From contig NZ_NKUG01000163.1 in the NCBI RefSeq assembly GCF_014845095.1, positions 1-34,640 of the forward strand: a DNA stretch of 34,640 nt, in the 5' to 3' direction. A model generated the notes under the pieces. The model saw nothing but the letters and a program-made list of their open reading frames with translations, ran no database searches and had not been told where the DNA came from. The translations under genes were made by a program, and so were the position numbers. Positions 1 through 8,462 of the stretch are shown here, one piece after another. Each line of letters opens with the position of its first letter. Within the stretch, counting starts at the first letter, position 1. Source of the stretch: Methylobacterium bullatum. GTDB taxonomy: Bacteria; Pseudomonadota; Alphaproteobacteria; Rhizobiales; Beijerinckiaceae.

Positions 1-92
1 CGCGCCCGAGCCGGACGCCCTTCGCTCAGGTTAATGGCCGACCGGCCCATTGGCTACGTCAAAGGGAGAGGAGAGCGAACGCCATGCGGTGG
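1..92. other. left edge, no gene recognised
   Basis: This is the 92 bases between the window edge and the stop codon of the GSCFA gene. I see no start codon with a ribosome binding site leading into a convincing protein, and no intrinsic terminator. It is the 3' flank of the minus-strand gene that follows. Confidence 0.5.
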
Positions 93-1283
93 TCATGGAG
101 CTTTGCGCCGGGCGGCCTGACGTTCCTGAATCCGTTCGGCCCGTCGCTGCTGGGCTTCGGCTGCCCTCAGCTCGATCCTCAGCGCTCGGCGCCGCTCGAT
201 GATGTCGTCGATCCTGCCCTGATCGATCTCGTCCCAGGTCCGATCGCTGCCGGCCATGCCCTTGTCTTCGCGGAGTGCCGCGCGGAACGCCTTACCGACG
301 AAATCCTGAGGAAAGTCGTTCAGGCAGAAGTAGTTCTCGAAGATCTTCATATTGAGATCGACCACCGGCAGGCAGACGTGACGCCGATCCGACCGAAACG
401 GTCTGAGAAAATTGCTCGTGACGATCTCGTAGCTCGGAAAATAGAACAGCTTGTCGTCCTCCGGCTTCGTCTCGCGATAATGCTGGTCGATCGCGGCGCG
501 CAGGATCGCCTTTGAGACGGAGTTCGCGGCTTCGCAGGCGAGGGGACGGAACGTCGCCGTCAACGCCACCGGCGACAGGGTGAAGATGATCGTCGCCGTA
601 GGCCGGAAGCGCCGGATGAGCGCGTGGATGGCTCGAATGTTGTCGAGACTTTCCCCGAACTCGCTGACACGGAATTTGTGTCTCGTCCCATCGAAGACTT
701 CCCGCGGCGGTGCCCGCCAGAAGACTTCCTTGGTGACGTCGTCGTACCAGATCTCGCTCAAACCAAATGTAATGATGAAGACATCGGCCTCATCGAACAA
801 TTGCTTTGTCTCGAGCCGGGCTGTCTCGTCGTAGCCGAAATCTTCCGCCTTGTAGCCGTGCCAGAGCGCCTGCCTCGGCACGCGATCGAGCCAGGCCCAT
901 TCGAATTGTTGGCGGATCGCATGGGTATGGACCATCCCATCCCCCATCTGTGTCACATAGGCCTTGCTACGCGTCTTGTTCGTGACGTTGTAGCCGGCCT
1001 CGTGGAGATAATCCGCCACGTGCGAAGCAAAGCAGGAGCCGAAGGCGACGATCGGCGCCGATTTGTCGATGAACGGCCGCTCGGGCATCAGGCCTTTCAC
1101 GAGATACTCGGCTACGGCGTCGTCGCGCTGCAGCGATGAGTCGGTCGGATAGAAGCTCGGATTCTCGCCGCGGAAGTAACTGCCTGAGGTTTTTTTCAGA
1201 ACACCGTCCTGGACGAACTCGATCATTGTCATTGGCCGGGTGCTCCCTTCTGCGCCGAGACGTTCCGCGTCACCGCCGCTCAT
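93..1283 (-). CDS. GSCFA-domain protein (SGNH-hydrolase-like)
   Basis: A protein of about 396 residues carrying the family signature GSCFA at about residues 82-86, inside IVAFGSCFASH. Further family-like blocks follow: FGLSEIWYD, TLSPVALTAT and YFPSYEI. The GSCFA family is related to SGNH/GDSL hydrolases; its substrate is generally not known and I do not assign one. There is no signal peptide or membrane segment. The C-terminus is rich in Arg, Ala and Glu and probably helical. I chose the ATG at 1283 because GGAAGG lies 4 nt upstream. A GTG at 1295 and an ATG at 1232 (GGGAG further upstream) are alternatives. It lies 102 bp downstream of an SDR gene on the same strand, so the two may be cotranscribed. 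The family is certain; the role is unknown. Confidence 0.85.
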   Translation of the reverse strand: MSGGDAERLGAEGSTRPMTMIEFVQDGVLKKTSGSYFRGENPSFYPTDSSLQRDDAVAEYLVKGLMPERPFIDKSAPIVAFGSCFASHVADYLHEAGYNVTNKTRSKAYVTQMGDGMVHTHAIRQQFEWAWLDRVPRQALWHGYKAEDFGYDETARLETKQLFDEADVFIITFGLSEIWYDDVTKEVFWRAPPREVFDGTRHKFRVSEFGESLDNIRAIHALIRRFRPTATIIFTLSPVALTATFRPLACEAANSVSKAILRAAIDQHYRETKPEDDKLFYFPSYEIVTSNFLRPFRSDRRHVCLPVVDLNMKIFENYFCLNDFPQDFVGKAFRAALREDKGMAGSDRTWDEIDQGRIDDIIERRRALRIELRAAEAQQRRAERIQERQAARRKAP

Positions 1284-1343
1284 GGCACCTTCCACGCGTT
1301 CGGAACACCGTCTTTCACCTCAAGTGTCCGCCGCGAGACATCG

Positions 1344-1365
1344 CGGCCCGGCGCACGCCGGGCCG
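1344..1365. repeat. GC-rich perfect hairpin between SDR and GSCFA genes
   Basis: A perfect 10-bp inverted repeat, CGGCCCGGCG and CGCCGGGCCG, separated by two bases. It lies in the 102-bp gap between the two minus-strand genes. No T-run follows on either strand, so it is not a classical intrinsic terminator. It could attenuate, or stabilise an mRNA end. Confidence 0.5.
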
Positions 1366-1385
1366 GGCCGACCATCACGGGCACG

Positions 1386-2615
1386 TCACGAGGAGATCGA
1401 TCCGCGACGTTGGGAAGGCGATCGCGTGTTGATCTCCCGCGCCGGCATCGTCTCGGGCAGCGCAGGCGCAGGGCGGGCCGCGTCTCGCCGCGGCGTAGAC
1501 CCGACCGCGAACTGCCCGAAATCCTCGCGGAACTGGTCGACGATCTCGCCGGAGGTCTCGATGCAGCGGCCGATATATTCAGAGAGCGCGGGGGGAGGGG
1601 CGAAGCCCTCAGCCAGGAGGCGGGTATTGTCGAAGGTCACGTCGAGTTCGCAGAACCGATAATAGGCCTGCAGCGCCCGGAACATCGCCACCTTGATCGC
1701 CTCGTCCATGCCGAAGACCTCGGTGAAGCGCCTGTGGAGGGTCGCCCGGTCGCGGGCGGAGAATTCCTCGTAGTGGCGCGGGCTCTCGGCCGGGTCGACG
1801 CGGTCGAGGGTGCGGCCGAGCTCGCTCCAGCGGGTGCGGCTCAGCATGCCGGCGGAGAGGTGGTAGGTCCGGTGGGCGAGGGCGGGCCTCGCGAGCATCT
1901 CCACCAGGGTGTCGGCCACCCAATCGGTGGGGACGATGTCGACGGTCCCGTCGCGGGAGCCGGCGACGAGCCGCAGCCGGTCGCAGGCGCGGATCACCCA
2001 GAGGATGCTCGAACCCGGCCGGGCGCCCAGCGTGGTGTGGCCGAGCACGATGGAGGGGCGTACGACCACCAGGGGCAGGTCGGCGAAATGGGACGCCAGC
2101 GACATTTCGGCCGCGGCTTTCGAGGCGCTGTAGGGCACGAGATGGATGGCCTCCGCGTCGGGGTAGCGCGTCTCGTCCACCGTCGCGGGCGGCTGGCCTC
2201 CGCAGATCATCGCCGTGCTCACATGGAGGAAACGGTCGAGCCGCGGCATCCGCGCCGCGCGCCGGGCCAGGGCCAGGGTGCCGTCATGGTTGGTCCGGTG
2301 GACTTTTTCCTGCGCCCACCACGACGTGTCGGCGGCCAGATGCAGAACCTGCGTCACCGCATCGAGGCGCGGATCGGCGATCGTGTCGGCATGGGTGAAA
2401 TCCCCCGCGACGATCTCCACACGCTGCGCGAGACGCTGGGCGTTCAGGGCATTGGTGAAGCGCCCGAGACGCGCCGCGATGCGCTGACGCCCGGCCTCCT
2501 CGTCCGAGGCCCGCACCAGGCAGACCCATTCGGTATCCGTCTTCATCGCCAGGGCACGGTGCAGGACGGCACCACCGATGAGCCCCGTCGCACCCGTCAA
2601 AAGAATTCGACTCAC
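1386..2615 (-). CDS. extended SDR family NAD(P)-dependent oxidoreductase
   Basis: About 409 residues. The N-terminus (RILLTGATGLIGGAVL) is a Rossmann fold with the TGxxGxxG nucleotide-binding motif typical of extended SDRs. A Tyr-x3-Lys catalytic pair appears in VPYSASKAAAE, with the upstream serine in VSTAMICGG. Blocks such as VVVRPSIVLG and VDIVPTDWVAD resemble the NAD-binding domain of thioester-reductase or fatty-acyl reductase-like SDRs, so a bulky acyl or polyketide-like substrate is possible; that is inference. I chose the GTG at 2615 because GGAG lies 8 nt upstream and the conserved fold starts at once. Frames opening further upstream would add an unconserved Arg-rich tail. It is the upstream member of a probable pair with the GSCFA gene. 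Confidence 0.85.
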   Translation of the reverse strand: MSRILLTGATGLIGGAVLHRALAMKTDTEWVCLVRASDEEAGRQRIAARLGRFTNALNAQRLAQRVEIVAGDFTHADTIADPRLDAVTQVLHLAADTSWWAQEKVHRTNHDGTLALARRAARMPRLDRFLHVSTAMICGGQPPATVDETRYPDAEAIHLVPYSASKAAAEMSLASHFADLPLVVVRPSIVLGHTTLGARPGSSILWVIRACDRLRLVAGSRDGTVDIVPTDWVADTLVEMLARPALAHRTYHLSAGMLSRTRWSELGRTLDRVDPAESPRHYEEFSARDRATLHRRFTEVFGMDEAIKVAMFRALQAYYRFCELDVTFDNTRLLAEGFAPPPALSEYIGRCIETSGEIVDQFREDFGQFAVGSTPRRDAARPAPALPETMPAREINTRSPSQRRGSISS

Positions 2616-2986
2616 GGCACTCGCTCCAACGGCCGCGTATCCGAAACGACGTCGCGGCAACCCAAAGAGAGTTAAGAGAACGTTAACGAGATGCTGACAA
2701 GTCGACGGAAATCAATACGTAGAATTTTACGGATCTATACGAAGCTTGTTCAGAATATAGTTAAAATTAATAATTAATTTTCCGCATCGTTCTTGCTCAG
2801 GCCGGGTATCGCGCCAGGAGCGGACGTTCCTCACGCCGAACGGTCGGCACCGTCGCGGGCGATCCGGCGTCGCAGTCCCCGCCCAGTTCCATGCCGCCGC
2901 GACTTGCGCTGCGGGGGAGAGCGTCACAGGTAGGACCCATAGCGGGGCGACCGGCACGCCCCGCTCCTTGCGAAGGAGCGACGGGT
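2616..2986. promoter_or_regulatory. divergent intergenic region with AT-rich core
   Basis: This is the 371-bp gap between the minus-strand SDR and the plus-strand GlsB-like gene. About 2690-2790 is strikingly AT-rich for this genome and should hold promoters in both directions. On the minus strand TTGTCA with 17-bp spacing to TCTTAA is a possible weak SDR promoter. On the plus strand TTGTTC with 17-bp spacing to AATAAT is a weak candidate. The rest is GC-rich with no gene that I recognise. Confidence 0.4.
2763..2781. promoter_or_regulatory. 19-bp all-A/T perfect palindrome
   Basis: AAAATTAAT, a central A, then ATTAATTTT: a perfect dyad made only of A and T inside the SDR/GlsB divergent region. 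It could be an operator or a site for an AT-hook or MucR-like silencer; the binding protein is not known from the sequence. Confidence 0.45.
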
Positions 2987-3277
2987 ATGAATGGAGAAGT
3001 CTACGGTGCGCTGGGGCAACCGGGCGTGGGATTGTTCATGGCGATCGTCATCGGCGCCCTGGCGGGCTGGCTCGCGGAACAGTTCACCTCGGCGAATATG
3101 GGCCTCTTCGCCAACATCGCGATGGGCATCCTCGGCGGTCTTCTCGGCAACTATCTGGCCGCCAAGCTCCACATCCCGGTCTACGGCTTCTGGCGCAACC
3201 TGCTCTCGGCCACGGCGGGGGCGGTGATCATCATCACCATCTACAGGGCCATCCGCGGGCGCGGCATGAGCTACTGA
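2987..3277 (+). CDS. GlsB/YeaQ/YmgE-like small membrane protein
   Basis: A 96-residue, Gly-rich hydrophobic protein with three likely membrane segments: about residues 12-30 ([18 protein letters not shown]), 35-58 and 73-90. The GxxxGWLAxxF pattern and overall size match the transglycosylase-associated GlsB/YeaQ/YmgE family of inner-membrane proteins, often induced by general stress; their biochemical activity is not established. The start at 2987 has AAGGAG 8 nt upstream. The gene lies about 100 bp before lipA on the same strand and could be cotranscribed with it, though no functional link is evident. Confidence 0.8.
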   Translation: MNGEVYGALGQPGVGLFMAIVIGALAGWLAEQFTSANMGLFANIAMGILGGLLGNYLAAKLHIPVYGFWRNLLSATAGAVIIITIYRAIRGRGMSY

Positions 3278-3381
3278 CAGGTTCGGCGGATCGTTTCCCG
3301 ATCGTTTGCGATGCGGGAGCCGAGTCATTACCTTTCGAACCGAGCGCCGGCCCGTTGCCGGCGCAGCTTGCCCGGTATGCC

Positions 3382-4350
3382 ATGGCCGTCGTCCTCGACC
3401 TCCTGCGAAACGACCAGCGCCCCCGGCACCCGGAAAAGGCGCATCGCCCGGACAACCCGATCCAGCGCAAGCCCGACTGGATCCGGGTGAAGGCACCGGG
3501 TTCGCCCGGCTGGAACGCCACCCGCGCCATCGTGAAGGAGCATGGCCTCGTCACGGTCTGCGAGGAGGCGGGCTGCCCCAATATCGGCGAGTGCTGGGAG
3601 AAGAAGCACGCCACCTTCATGATCATGGGCGACACCTGCACGCGGGCCTGCGCCTTCTGCAACGTGCGCACCGGCCTGCCCAACGCCCTCGACGGGGACG
3701 AGCCGGCCAAGATCGCCGATTCCGTGGCCAAGCTCGGCCTGCACCACGTGGTCATTACCTCGGTGGACCGCGACGACCTCGCCGATGGCGGGGCCATGCA
3801 TTTCTTCCGCACCATCCGGGCCATCCGCGAGCGCAGTCCGGCCACCACGATCGAGGTGCTCACCCCCGATTTCCTGCGCAAGGACGGCGCGCTGGAACTG
3901 GTGGTGGAGGCGCGCCCCGACGTGTTCAACCACAACATGGAGACGGTGCCGGGCAACTATCTCACCGTCCGCCCCGGCGCGCGCTACTTCCATTCGGTGC
4001 GCCTGCTGCAGCGGGTGAAGGAGCTCGACCCCACCATCTTCACCAAGTCCGGCATCATGGTCGGCCTCGGCGAGGAGCGGAACGAGATCGTCCAGCTCAT
4101 GGACGACCTGCGCTCGGCGGATGTGGACTTCCTCACCATCGGCCAGTACCTGCAGCCGACGAAGAAACACCACGAGGTGAAGCGCTTCGTCCCGCCCGAC
4201 GAATTCAAGACCCTTGAAACCACCGCCTATTCCAAGGGTTTCCTCCTCGTCTCGGCGACGCCCCTGACCCGCTCCTCGCACCATGCGGGCGAGGATTTTT
4301 CACGATTGAAGGCCGCCCGGCTCGCTCGCCTCGCGCCTGCCAACGCCTGA
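3382..4350 (+). CDS. lipA: lipoyl synthase
   Basis: A radical SAM enzyme of 322 residues that inserts two sulfurs into protein-bound octanoyl groups to make lipoate for pyruvate and 2-oxoglutarate dehydrogenases and glycine cleavage. The auxiliary-cluster cysteines are in [12 protein letters not shown] (C60, C65, C71), and the radical SAM CxxxCxxC is CTRACAFC (C86, C90, C93). The C-terminal [10 protein letters not shown] carries the serine ligand of the auxiliary [4Fe-4S] cluster; the usual RSSYHA has His here in place of Tyr. The length is normal. The ATG at 3382 has only a weak ribosome binding site but gives the usual N-terminus. The stop is 6 bp before the COQ10-like gene, a linkage common in alphaproteobacteria, so this is an operon. 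Confidence 0.97.
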   Translation: MAVVLDLLRNDQRPRHPEKAHRPDNPIQRKPDWIRVKAPGSPGWNATRAIVKEHGLVTVCEEAGCPNIGECWEKKHATFMIMGDTCTRACAFCNVRTGLPNALDGDEPAKIADSVAKLGLHHVVITSVDRDDLADGGAMHFFRTIRAIRERSPATTIEVLTPDFLRKDGALELVVEARPDVFNHNMETVPGNYLTVRPGARYFHSVRLLQRVKELDPTIFTKSGIMVGLGEERNEIVQLMDDLRSADVDFLTIGQYLQPTKKHHEVKRFVPPDEFKTLETTAYSKGFLLVSATPLTRSSHHAGEDFSRLKAARLARLAPANA

Positions 4351-4356
4351 GGGCCG

Positions 4357-4812
4357 ATGCCTTCCTTCCGGATCAACCGCGCGGTGCGCCACTCGCCGCA
4401 GCAGATGTACGACCTCGTGGCCGACGTGGAACGCTATCCCGAATTCCTGCCGCTCTGCGAATCCCTGCGCGTCCTGCGCCGCCAGCCCGGCCCGGACGGC
4501 ACCGAGATCCTCGTCGCCGAGATGGGGGTCGGCTACAAGGCGATCCGCGAGCGCTTCACCACCCGCGTCACCCTCGATCCGCAGAACCTGAAGATCGTCG
4601 CCGAATATATCGACGGGCCGTTCCGGCACCTCGAGAACCGCTGGGGTTTCAAGGAGAGGTCGCCGAGCGGCTGCGACGTCGACTTCTTCATCACCTACGA
4701 GTTCAAGAGCCGTACCCTCGGCCTCCTCATGGGCACGATGTTCGACCGCGCCTTCCGCAAGTTCACCGATGCGTTCGAGGGCAGGGCGGACCGGGTATAC
4801 GGCGCCGCCTGA
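4357..4812 (+). CDS. COQ10/RatA-like START-domain protein
   Basis: 151 residues with the SRPBCC/START fold typical of the COQ10 and RatA group: an N-terminal strand, YDLVADVERYPEFLPLC, central strands around VGYKAIRERFTTRV, and a C-terminal helix (MGTMFDRAFRKFTDAFE). COQ10 proteins bind ubiquinone or its precursors and assist respiration. RatA was described as a ribosome-associating toxin in E. coli. Gene order next to lipA favours the quinone role in alphaproteobacteria, by inference. It starts 6 bp after lipA and is surely cotranscribed. No signal peptide is present. Confidence 0.9.
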   Translation: MPSFRINRAVRHSPQQMYDLVADVERYPEFLPLCESLRVLRRQPGPDGTEILVAEMGVGYKAIRERFTTRVTLDPQNLKIVAEYIDGPFRHLENRWGFKERSPSGCDVDFFITYEFKSRTLGLLMGTMFDRAFRKFTDAFEGRADRVYGAA

Positions 4813-4847
4813 CGCGCCGGTGCCCGTTCTCTGACAGGCTACTGGAT

Positions 4848-4958
4848 CCACACATCTGCTCGACGGCCGCTCCTCTACCCATGAGGGGTCGACATGAGGC
4901 GCGACGGGCTCCCTCTCCTGAAAGGAGAGGGGATCCGTGCTGCCCGCGAGATGTGTGG
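4848..4958. repeat. nested palindromic intergenic repeat (REP-like)
   Basis: Outer arms CCACACATCT (4848-4857) and AGATGTGTGG (4949-4958) enclose an inner perfect hairpin, CCCTCTCCT-gaa-AGGAGAGGG (4911-4931). It follows the COQ10-like gene, so it could end or stabilise the lipA transcript, although there is no T-run. A similar CCCTTTCC/GGAGAGG hairpin occurs at the right edge of the window (about 34549-34571), which suggests a dispersed family. Confidence 0.55.
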
Positions 4959-5035
4959 CGCCGTAGATAAGACGGGCGGACAATGCCGCGCGGGACCCTA
5001 GATACAGGGACGCAACGCCACCGGAGAACACCCCC

Positions 5036-5296
5036 GTGAGACCGATCCCGATTCTCGCCCTCGCCCTCGCCTTGAATGCGGGCCTTGCCGGCTTCGCCGT
5101 GGCGGACCAGCCCGGCCCCGACTGGCTGCCGGTCGATCAGGTCAAGAAGGCGCTGATGGCCGAGGGCTACACCGAGATCACGAAGCTCGAGGCCGATGAC
5201 GGCCATTGGGACGGCGAGGGCATCAAGAACGGCCAAAAGATGAAGTTCGATGCCGATCCGAAGACGGGCGCGATCCTCGGCGAAGTCGCCGAGTGA
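5036..5296 (+). CDS. exported PepSY-domain-like protein
   Basis: 86 residues. Residues 1-23 form a signal peptide: Arg near the start, an Ala/Leu core, and a likely cleavage after FAVA. The rest resembles a single PepSY-type module: a helix (VDQVKKALMAEGY) and strands ending in FDADPKTGAILGE, as in small periplasmic PepSY proteins. Such proteins are thought to modulate proteases or bind metals; the role here is unknown. The start is GTG at 5036, with GGAGAA 7 nt upstream. It stands alone between two palindromic repeats, so it is probably monocistronic. Confidence 0.75.
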   Translation: MRPIPILALALALNAGLAGFAVADQPGPDWLPVDQVKKALMAEGYTEITKLEADDGHWDGEGIKNGQKMKFDADPKTGAILGEVAE

Positions 5297-5359
5297 AAGC
5301 CGGTTTGATCGGATGTCTCACCGGATGGTGAGACCGAAGTCGGTCCTCCCATCGGACCG

Positions 5360-5470
5360 CCTCATCATGAGGTGACGCCGCACAGCGGCGGCCTCGAAGG
5401 AGCCCTCCAGATCGCGCGATGCTGGCTGGAAGCCTCCTTCGAGGCCGCTCCGCGGCACCTCAGGATGAGG
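5360..5470. repeat. long imperfect palindromic repeat
   Basis: Arms of about 45-50 bp: the left arm (5360-5410) begins CCTCATCATGAGGTG and ends GGAGCCCTCCAG; the right arm (5426-5470) begins CTGGAAGCCTCC and ends CACCTCAGGATGAGG. The loop contains the self-complementary ATCGCGCGAT. It lies between the convergent PepSY and cinA genes. Its form is that of the dispersed palindromic elements found in rhizobial and methylobacterial genomes, and it may serve as a two-way terminator. Confidence 0.8.
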
Positions 5471-5503
5471 TGAAGCCTTGGAAAAAAGCAACTGACATAG
5501 GCC

Positions 5504-6013
5504 TCAATCCGTCCCGACCGGCTCCACGGCCCTGCCGAACAGCTCCAGCGCCTCTGCCACAGCGAGGCGGCGGATCTCGGTGCGGCCGAGATCGCCGAAA
5601 CGGCGCTCGATATGCCGGGTCGCGGCGCCACGGCGGGCGAGGCCGAAATGCACGAGGCCCACGGGCTTGGCCTCGCTGCCGCCGCCCGGGCCGGCGATGC
5701 CGGTGATCGAGACCGCCACATCCGCGTGCGAATGGGCGAGCGCCCCCTCCGCCATGGCGCGGGCCACGGATTTGCTCACCGCCCCGTAGGTGGCGATGAG
5801 GTCGGCGGGCACACCGAGCATTTCGGATTTGGCGTCGTTGGAATAGGTGACGAAGCCGCGCTCGACCACCACCGAGGAGCCGGGCACGGCCGTGAGCAGC
5901 CCGGCGACGAGGCCGCCGGTACAGGATTCGGCGCAGGCCGCGCGAAGCCCGGCGGCGGCATAGGCCGCCACCAGCGCCTCGGCGCGGGCGAGGAGCGCCG
6001 GGTCGTCGATCAC
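5504..6013 (-). CDS. cinA: CinA-family NMN amidohydrolase (PncC-like)
   Basis: 169 residues corresponding only to the C-terminal (PncC) domain of CinA, which deamidates nicotinamide mononucleotide to nicotinate mononucleotide in NAD salvage. Conserved blocks are AESCTGGLVAGLL with the probable catalytic serine at residue 30, GFVTYSNDAK, VSITGIAGPGGG and KPVGLVHFGLA. The N-terminal CinA domain is absent, as in most stand-alone alphaproteobacterial homologues. The start is GTG at 6013, overlapping the ispDF stop by four bases (GTGA), so translation is coupled to ispDF. It ends close to the palindromic repeat at 5360-5470. Confidence 0.93.
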   Translation of the reverse strand: MIDDPALLARAEALVAAYAAAGLRAACAESCTGGLVAGLLTAVPGSSVVVERGFVTYSNDAKSEMLGVPADLIATYGAVSKSVARAMAEGALAHSHADVAVSITGIAGPGGGSEAKPVGLVHFGLARRGAATRHIERRFGDLGRTEIRRLAVAEALELFGRAVEPVGTD

Positions 6014-7281
6014 GCCGCGTCGTCTTCCGGCAGGCGGATCGTCGCCGCCGCCTGGGCCGCGAGTCCCTCGGCGCGGCCGACGAAGCCGAGCTTCTCGGTG
6101 GTCGTCGCCTTGATGGAGACCGAGCTCAGCTTCACGCCGCAGATCTCGGCGATGCGGGCGCGGATGGCCTCGCGATGGGCGCCGATGCGCGGGGCTTCGG
6201 CCAGGACGGTGATGTCGAGATGGTCGATCCGGCCGCCCCGGTCGCGGACGAGCTTCACCGCATGGGCCAGGAAGCGGTCGGACGAGGCGCCGCGCCATTG
6301 CTCGTCGCTCGGCGGGAAATGCGTGCCGATGTCGCCATCCGCGATCGCCCCGAGGAGGGCGTCCGTGAGGGCGTGCAGCGCCACGTCCCCGTCGGAATGG
6401 GCCAGCACGCCGCGATCGGCGGGGATCTTCACGCCGCCGAGCCAGACATGGTCGCCTTCGGTGAAGGCATGGACGTCGAAGCCGGTCCCGAGGCGGGTCA
6501 CGTAGGTCGTCATGGAATCGGTCTCTGGTTCGGAGGACAGGGCATCGCTGCCGGAAAAGCCGCGGTCGGCCTCGATCAGGTCCGAGGGCTGGGTGATCTT
6601 GCGGTTGCGCGGGTCGCCCTCGAACACCACCACGTCGAGCCCGGCCCATTCGGCCAAAGCCCCGTCATCGGTAAAGCCGTGGAGATCCGCCTCCGCCGCC
6701 TTGCGGTGGGCGGCGAGGAGGGGCGCGAAGGCGAAGGCCTGAGGGGTCTGGACGGCGCGCAGGGATTCGCGTGCGGGGGTCTCGCGCACCCGGCCGATCC
6801 CCGTCCCGGTATCCTCGACGATCTTGATCGTATCGGTGACGGCGATGCCGGGTACCGCCGCGCCATGGTCCCGGCCGGCGACGAGGGCGCGGTCGATCAA
6901 GGCCGTGTCCACATGCGGACGGGCGGCATCGTGGACGAGGACGAGACTTGGCGGGCCCGTCACCGCCGACCTCCCGGCCAAGGCTTCGAGACCAGACCTG
7001 ACGGATTGCTGGCGCGTGGCGCCGCCCTCGACGGGGGCCGCGAGCTTGGCGCGCAGAACGGGGTCGAGTTCCGCGACGCAGGCGTGGTAGAACGAGGCCG
7101 CGTCCGCGGCGATCACGGGCTGGATCACCGCGAGGTCGGGATGCGCCGCCAGCGCGGCGAGGGTCCGCGTGAGGACCGCGCGTCCGCCGACGCTGCGATA
7201 TTGCTTGGGAACGTCACCGCCGATGCGGATCCCGCGGCCGGCTGCGACGACCACCGCGGCGTTCCAGGCGGTGCCGGACAT
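6010..7281 (-). CDS. ispDF: bifunctional IspD/IspF isoprenoid enzyme
   Basis: A fusion of about 423 residues. The N-terminal half is IspD (2-C-methyl-D-erythritol 4-phosphate cytidylyltransferase), with the CTP-binding AAGRGIRIGGDVPKQY, VLVHDAARP and TPQAFAF. The C-terminal half is IspF (MECDP synthase), with GTGFDVHAF, HSDGDVALHALTDALLGA (metal-binding Asp/His) and GDIGTHFPPSD. Together they perform two non-consecutive steps of the MEP pathway to IPP and DMAPP in the cytoplasm. The fusion is common in alphaproteobacteria. I chose the ATG at 7281 because GGGAG lies 9 nt upstream; an ATG at 7299 has no ribosome binding site. It is transcribed away from dusB, with cinA coupled downstream. Confidence 0.96.
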   Translation of the reverse strand: MSGTAWNAAVVVAAGRGIRIGGDVPKQYRSVGGRAVLTRTLAALAAHPDLAVIQPVIAADAASFYHACVAELDPVLRAKLAAPVEGGATRQQSVRSGLEALAGRSAVTGPPSLVLVHDAARPHVDTALIDRALVAGRDHGAAVPGIAVTDTIKIVEDTGTGIGRVRETPARESLRAVQTPQAFAFAPLLAAHRKAAEADLHGFTDDGALAEWAGLDVVVFEGDPRNRKITQPSDLIEADRGFSGSDALSSEPETDSMTTYVTRLGTGFDVHAFTEGDHVWLGGVKIPADRGVLAHSDGDVALHALTDALLGAIADGDIGTHFPPSDEQWRGASSDRFLAHAVKLVRDRGGRIDHLDITVLAEAPRIGAHREAIRARIAEICGVKLSSVSIKATTTEKLGFVGRAEGLAAQAAATIRLPEDDAA

Positions 7282-7415
7282 GGAAAAGTGCTCCCGCATC
7301 AGTTCGAGGTAGCGTGGATGGCTGGGGTGGTCTGTCGTTTAAGCGGGGCATAGCCTGAAATCAAATCGCGCAAGGCGCTTGCGTCGCCCCGGCGATTGTC
7401 TATTTGTTGGGCACA

Positions 7416-8462
7416 ATGAAAGCTGATGATTATTTGAGCGTTCTGCGCTCGGGCGATGGCCAGGGTCAGGCCGGCGAGAAGGCAGGCGCCGCGGCTTCGG
7501 TGCCGGTCCTGCTCGCCCCCCTGTCGGGCGTCACCGACCTGCACATGCGTCGCATCGCGCGGCGTCTGGGTGCAAGCGCCGTCGTCTCGGAAATGGTGGC
7601 GGCGGCCGAATTCGCCCGTGGGGCGGAGGAGGCGCGCCTGCGGGCCGAGGGCGGCGGAGTCGATCCCCACGTGGTCCAGCTCGCCGGTTGCGTGCCCGAA
7701 TCGATGGCGGAGGCCGCACGGCTGGCCGAGGCGAATGGCGCCGATGTGATCGACATCAACATGGGTTGCCCGGCCAAGACCGTCACCGGCGGGGAGGCGG
7801 GCTCCGCCCTGATGCGCGACATCGAGGGGGCCACGCGCATCCTCGCCGCCGTCCGCGCGGCGGTGGCGATCCCGGTCACGGTCAAGATGCGCCTCGGCTG
7901 GGACCATGCGAGCCTCAATGCCCCCGATCTCGCCCGGCGCGCCGAGGGGCTCGGCCTCGCGGCGGTGACGGTCCATGGCCGCACCCGGCAGCAATTCTAC
8001 AAGGGCCAGGCCGATTGGGCCGCCATCCGCGCCGTGGTGGATGCGGTCTCGATCCCGGTCATCGCCAATGGCGACGTCGTCGATCTCGCCGGTGCGCGGG
8101 CCTGCCTCGCCGCATCGGGCGCCGCCGGGCTGATGATCGGCCGCGCGGCCCTGGGTCGTCCCTGGCTGGTGGGCGAGATCGCCGCCGGTCTCGCCGGCCG
8201 GGCACCGCGTTCCCTCGACGCCGAGGAGAAGACCGCCCTCGCCCTGGAGCATTACGAGGGGCTCCTCGCGCTCTACGGCCCCGCCATGGGCGTGCGCCAC
8301 GCGCGCAAGCACTTGGCGGCCTACGTGGACGGGTCCGGCGCGCTCGGCCCCGACGACCGGACGCGGCTCCTCACCACCACCGATCCGGCCATCGCAGCGG
8401 ACCTCCTGTCGAGGGCGATGCGGCACCCGCGCGTACCATTGGTCACCGAGGAGGCAGCGTGA
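7416..8462 (+). CDS. dusB: tRNA-dihydrouridine synthase, DusB/NifR3 type
   Basis: About 348 residues. This FMN enzyme reduces uridines in the tRNA D-loop. Visible motifs are [10 protein letters not shown] at the start of the TIM barrel, [25 protein letters not shown] with the catalytic Cys, [20 protein letters not shown] and [10 protein letters not shown]. The ATG at 7416 is preferred; a TTG at 7404 is possible, and neither has a strong ribosome binding site. In alphaproteobacteria this gene classically heads the ntr operon (nifR3-ntrB-ntrC), as here: its stop overlaps the ntrB GTG by four bases. Upstream, between ispDF and dusB, is a small dyad, CGCAAG-gcg-CTTGCG, at 7369-7383 that could be regulatory. 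Confidence 0.95.
   Translation: MKADDYLSVLRSGDGQGQAGEKAGAAASVPVLLAPLSGVTDLHMRRIARRLGASAVVSEMVAAAEFARGAEEARLRAEGGGVDPHVVQLAGCVPESMAEAARLAEANGADVIDINMGCPAKTVTGGEAGSALMRDIEGATRILAAVRAAVAIPVTVKMRLGWDHASLNAPDLARRAEGLGLAAVTVHGRTRQQFYKGQADWAAIRAVVDAVSIPVIANGDVVDLAGARACLAASGAAGLMIGRAALGRPWLVGEIAAGLAGRAPRSLDAEEKTALALEHYEGLLALYGPAMGVRHARKHLAAYVDGSGALGPDDRTRLLTTTDPAIAADLLSRAMRHPRVPLVTEEAA

Noticed and set aside
1410..2675. A 421-codon plus-strand open frame opposite the SDR
   Set aside because: Shadow frame; the minus strand has a clear Rossmann fold and the YxxxK pair.
6014..6649. Upstream in-frame extension of CinA
   Set aside because: It is the IspF region read in the wrong frame; the GTG at 6013 with the 4-nt overlap is the sensible start.
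7369..7383. CGCAAG-gcg-CTTGCG as an NtrC binding site
   Set aside because: It does not match the TGCACY-n5-GGTGCA type consensus; it is a short dyad that could be chance.
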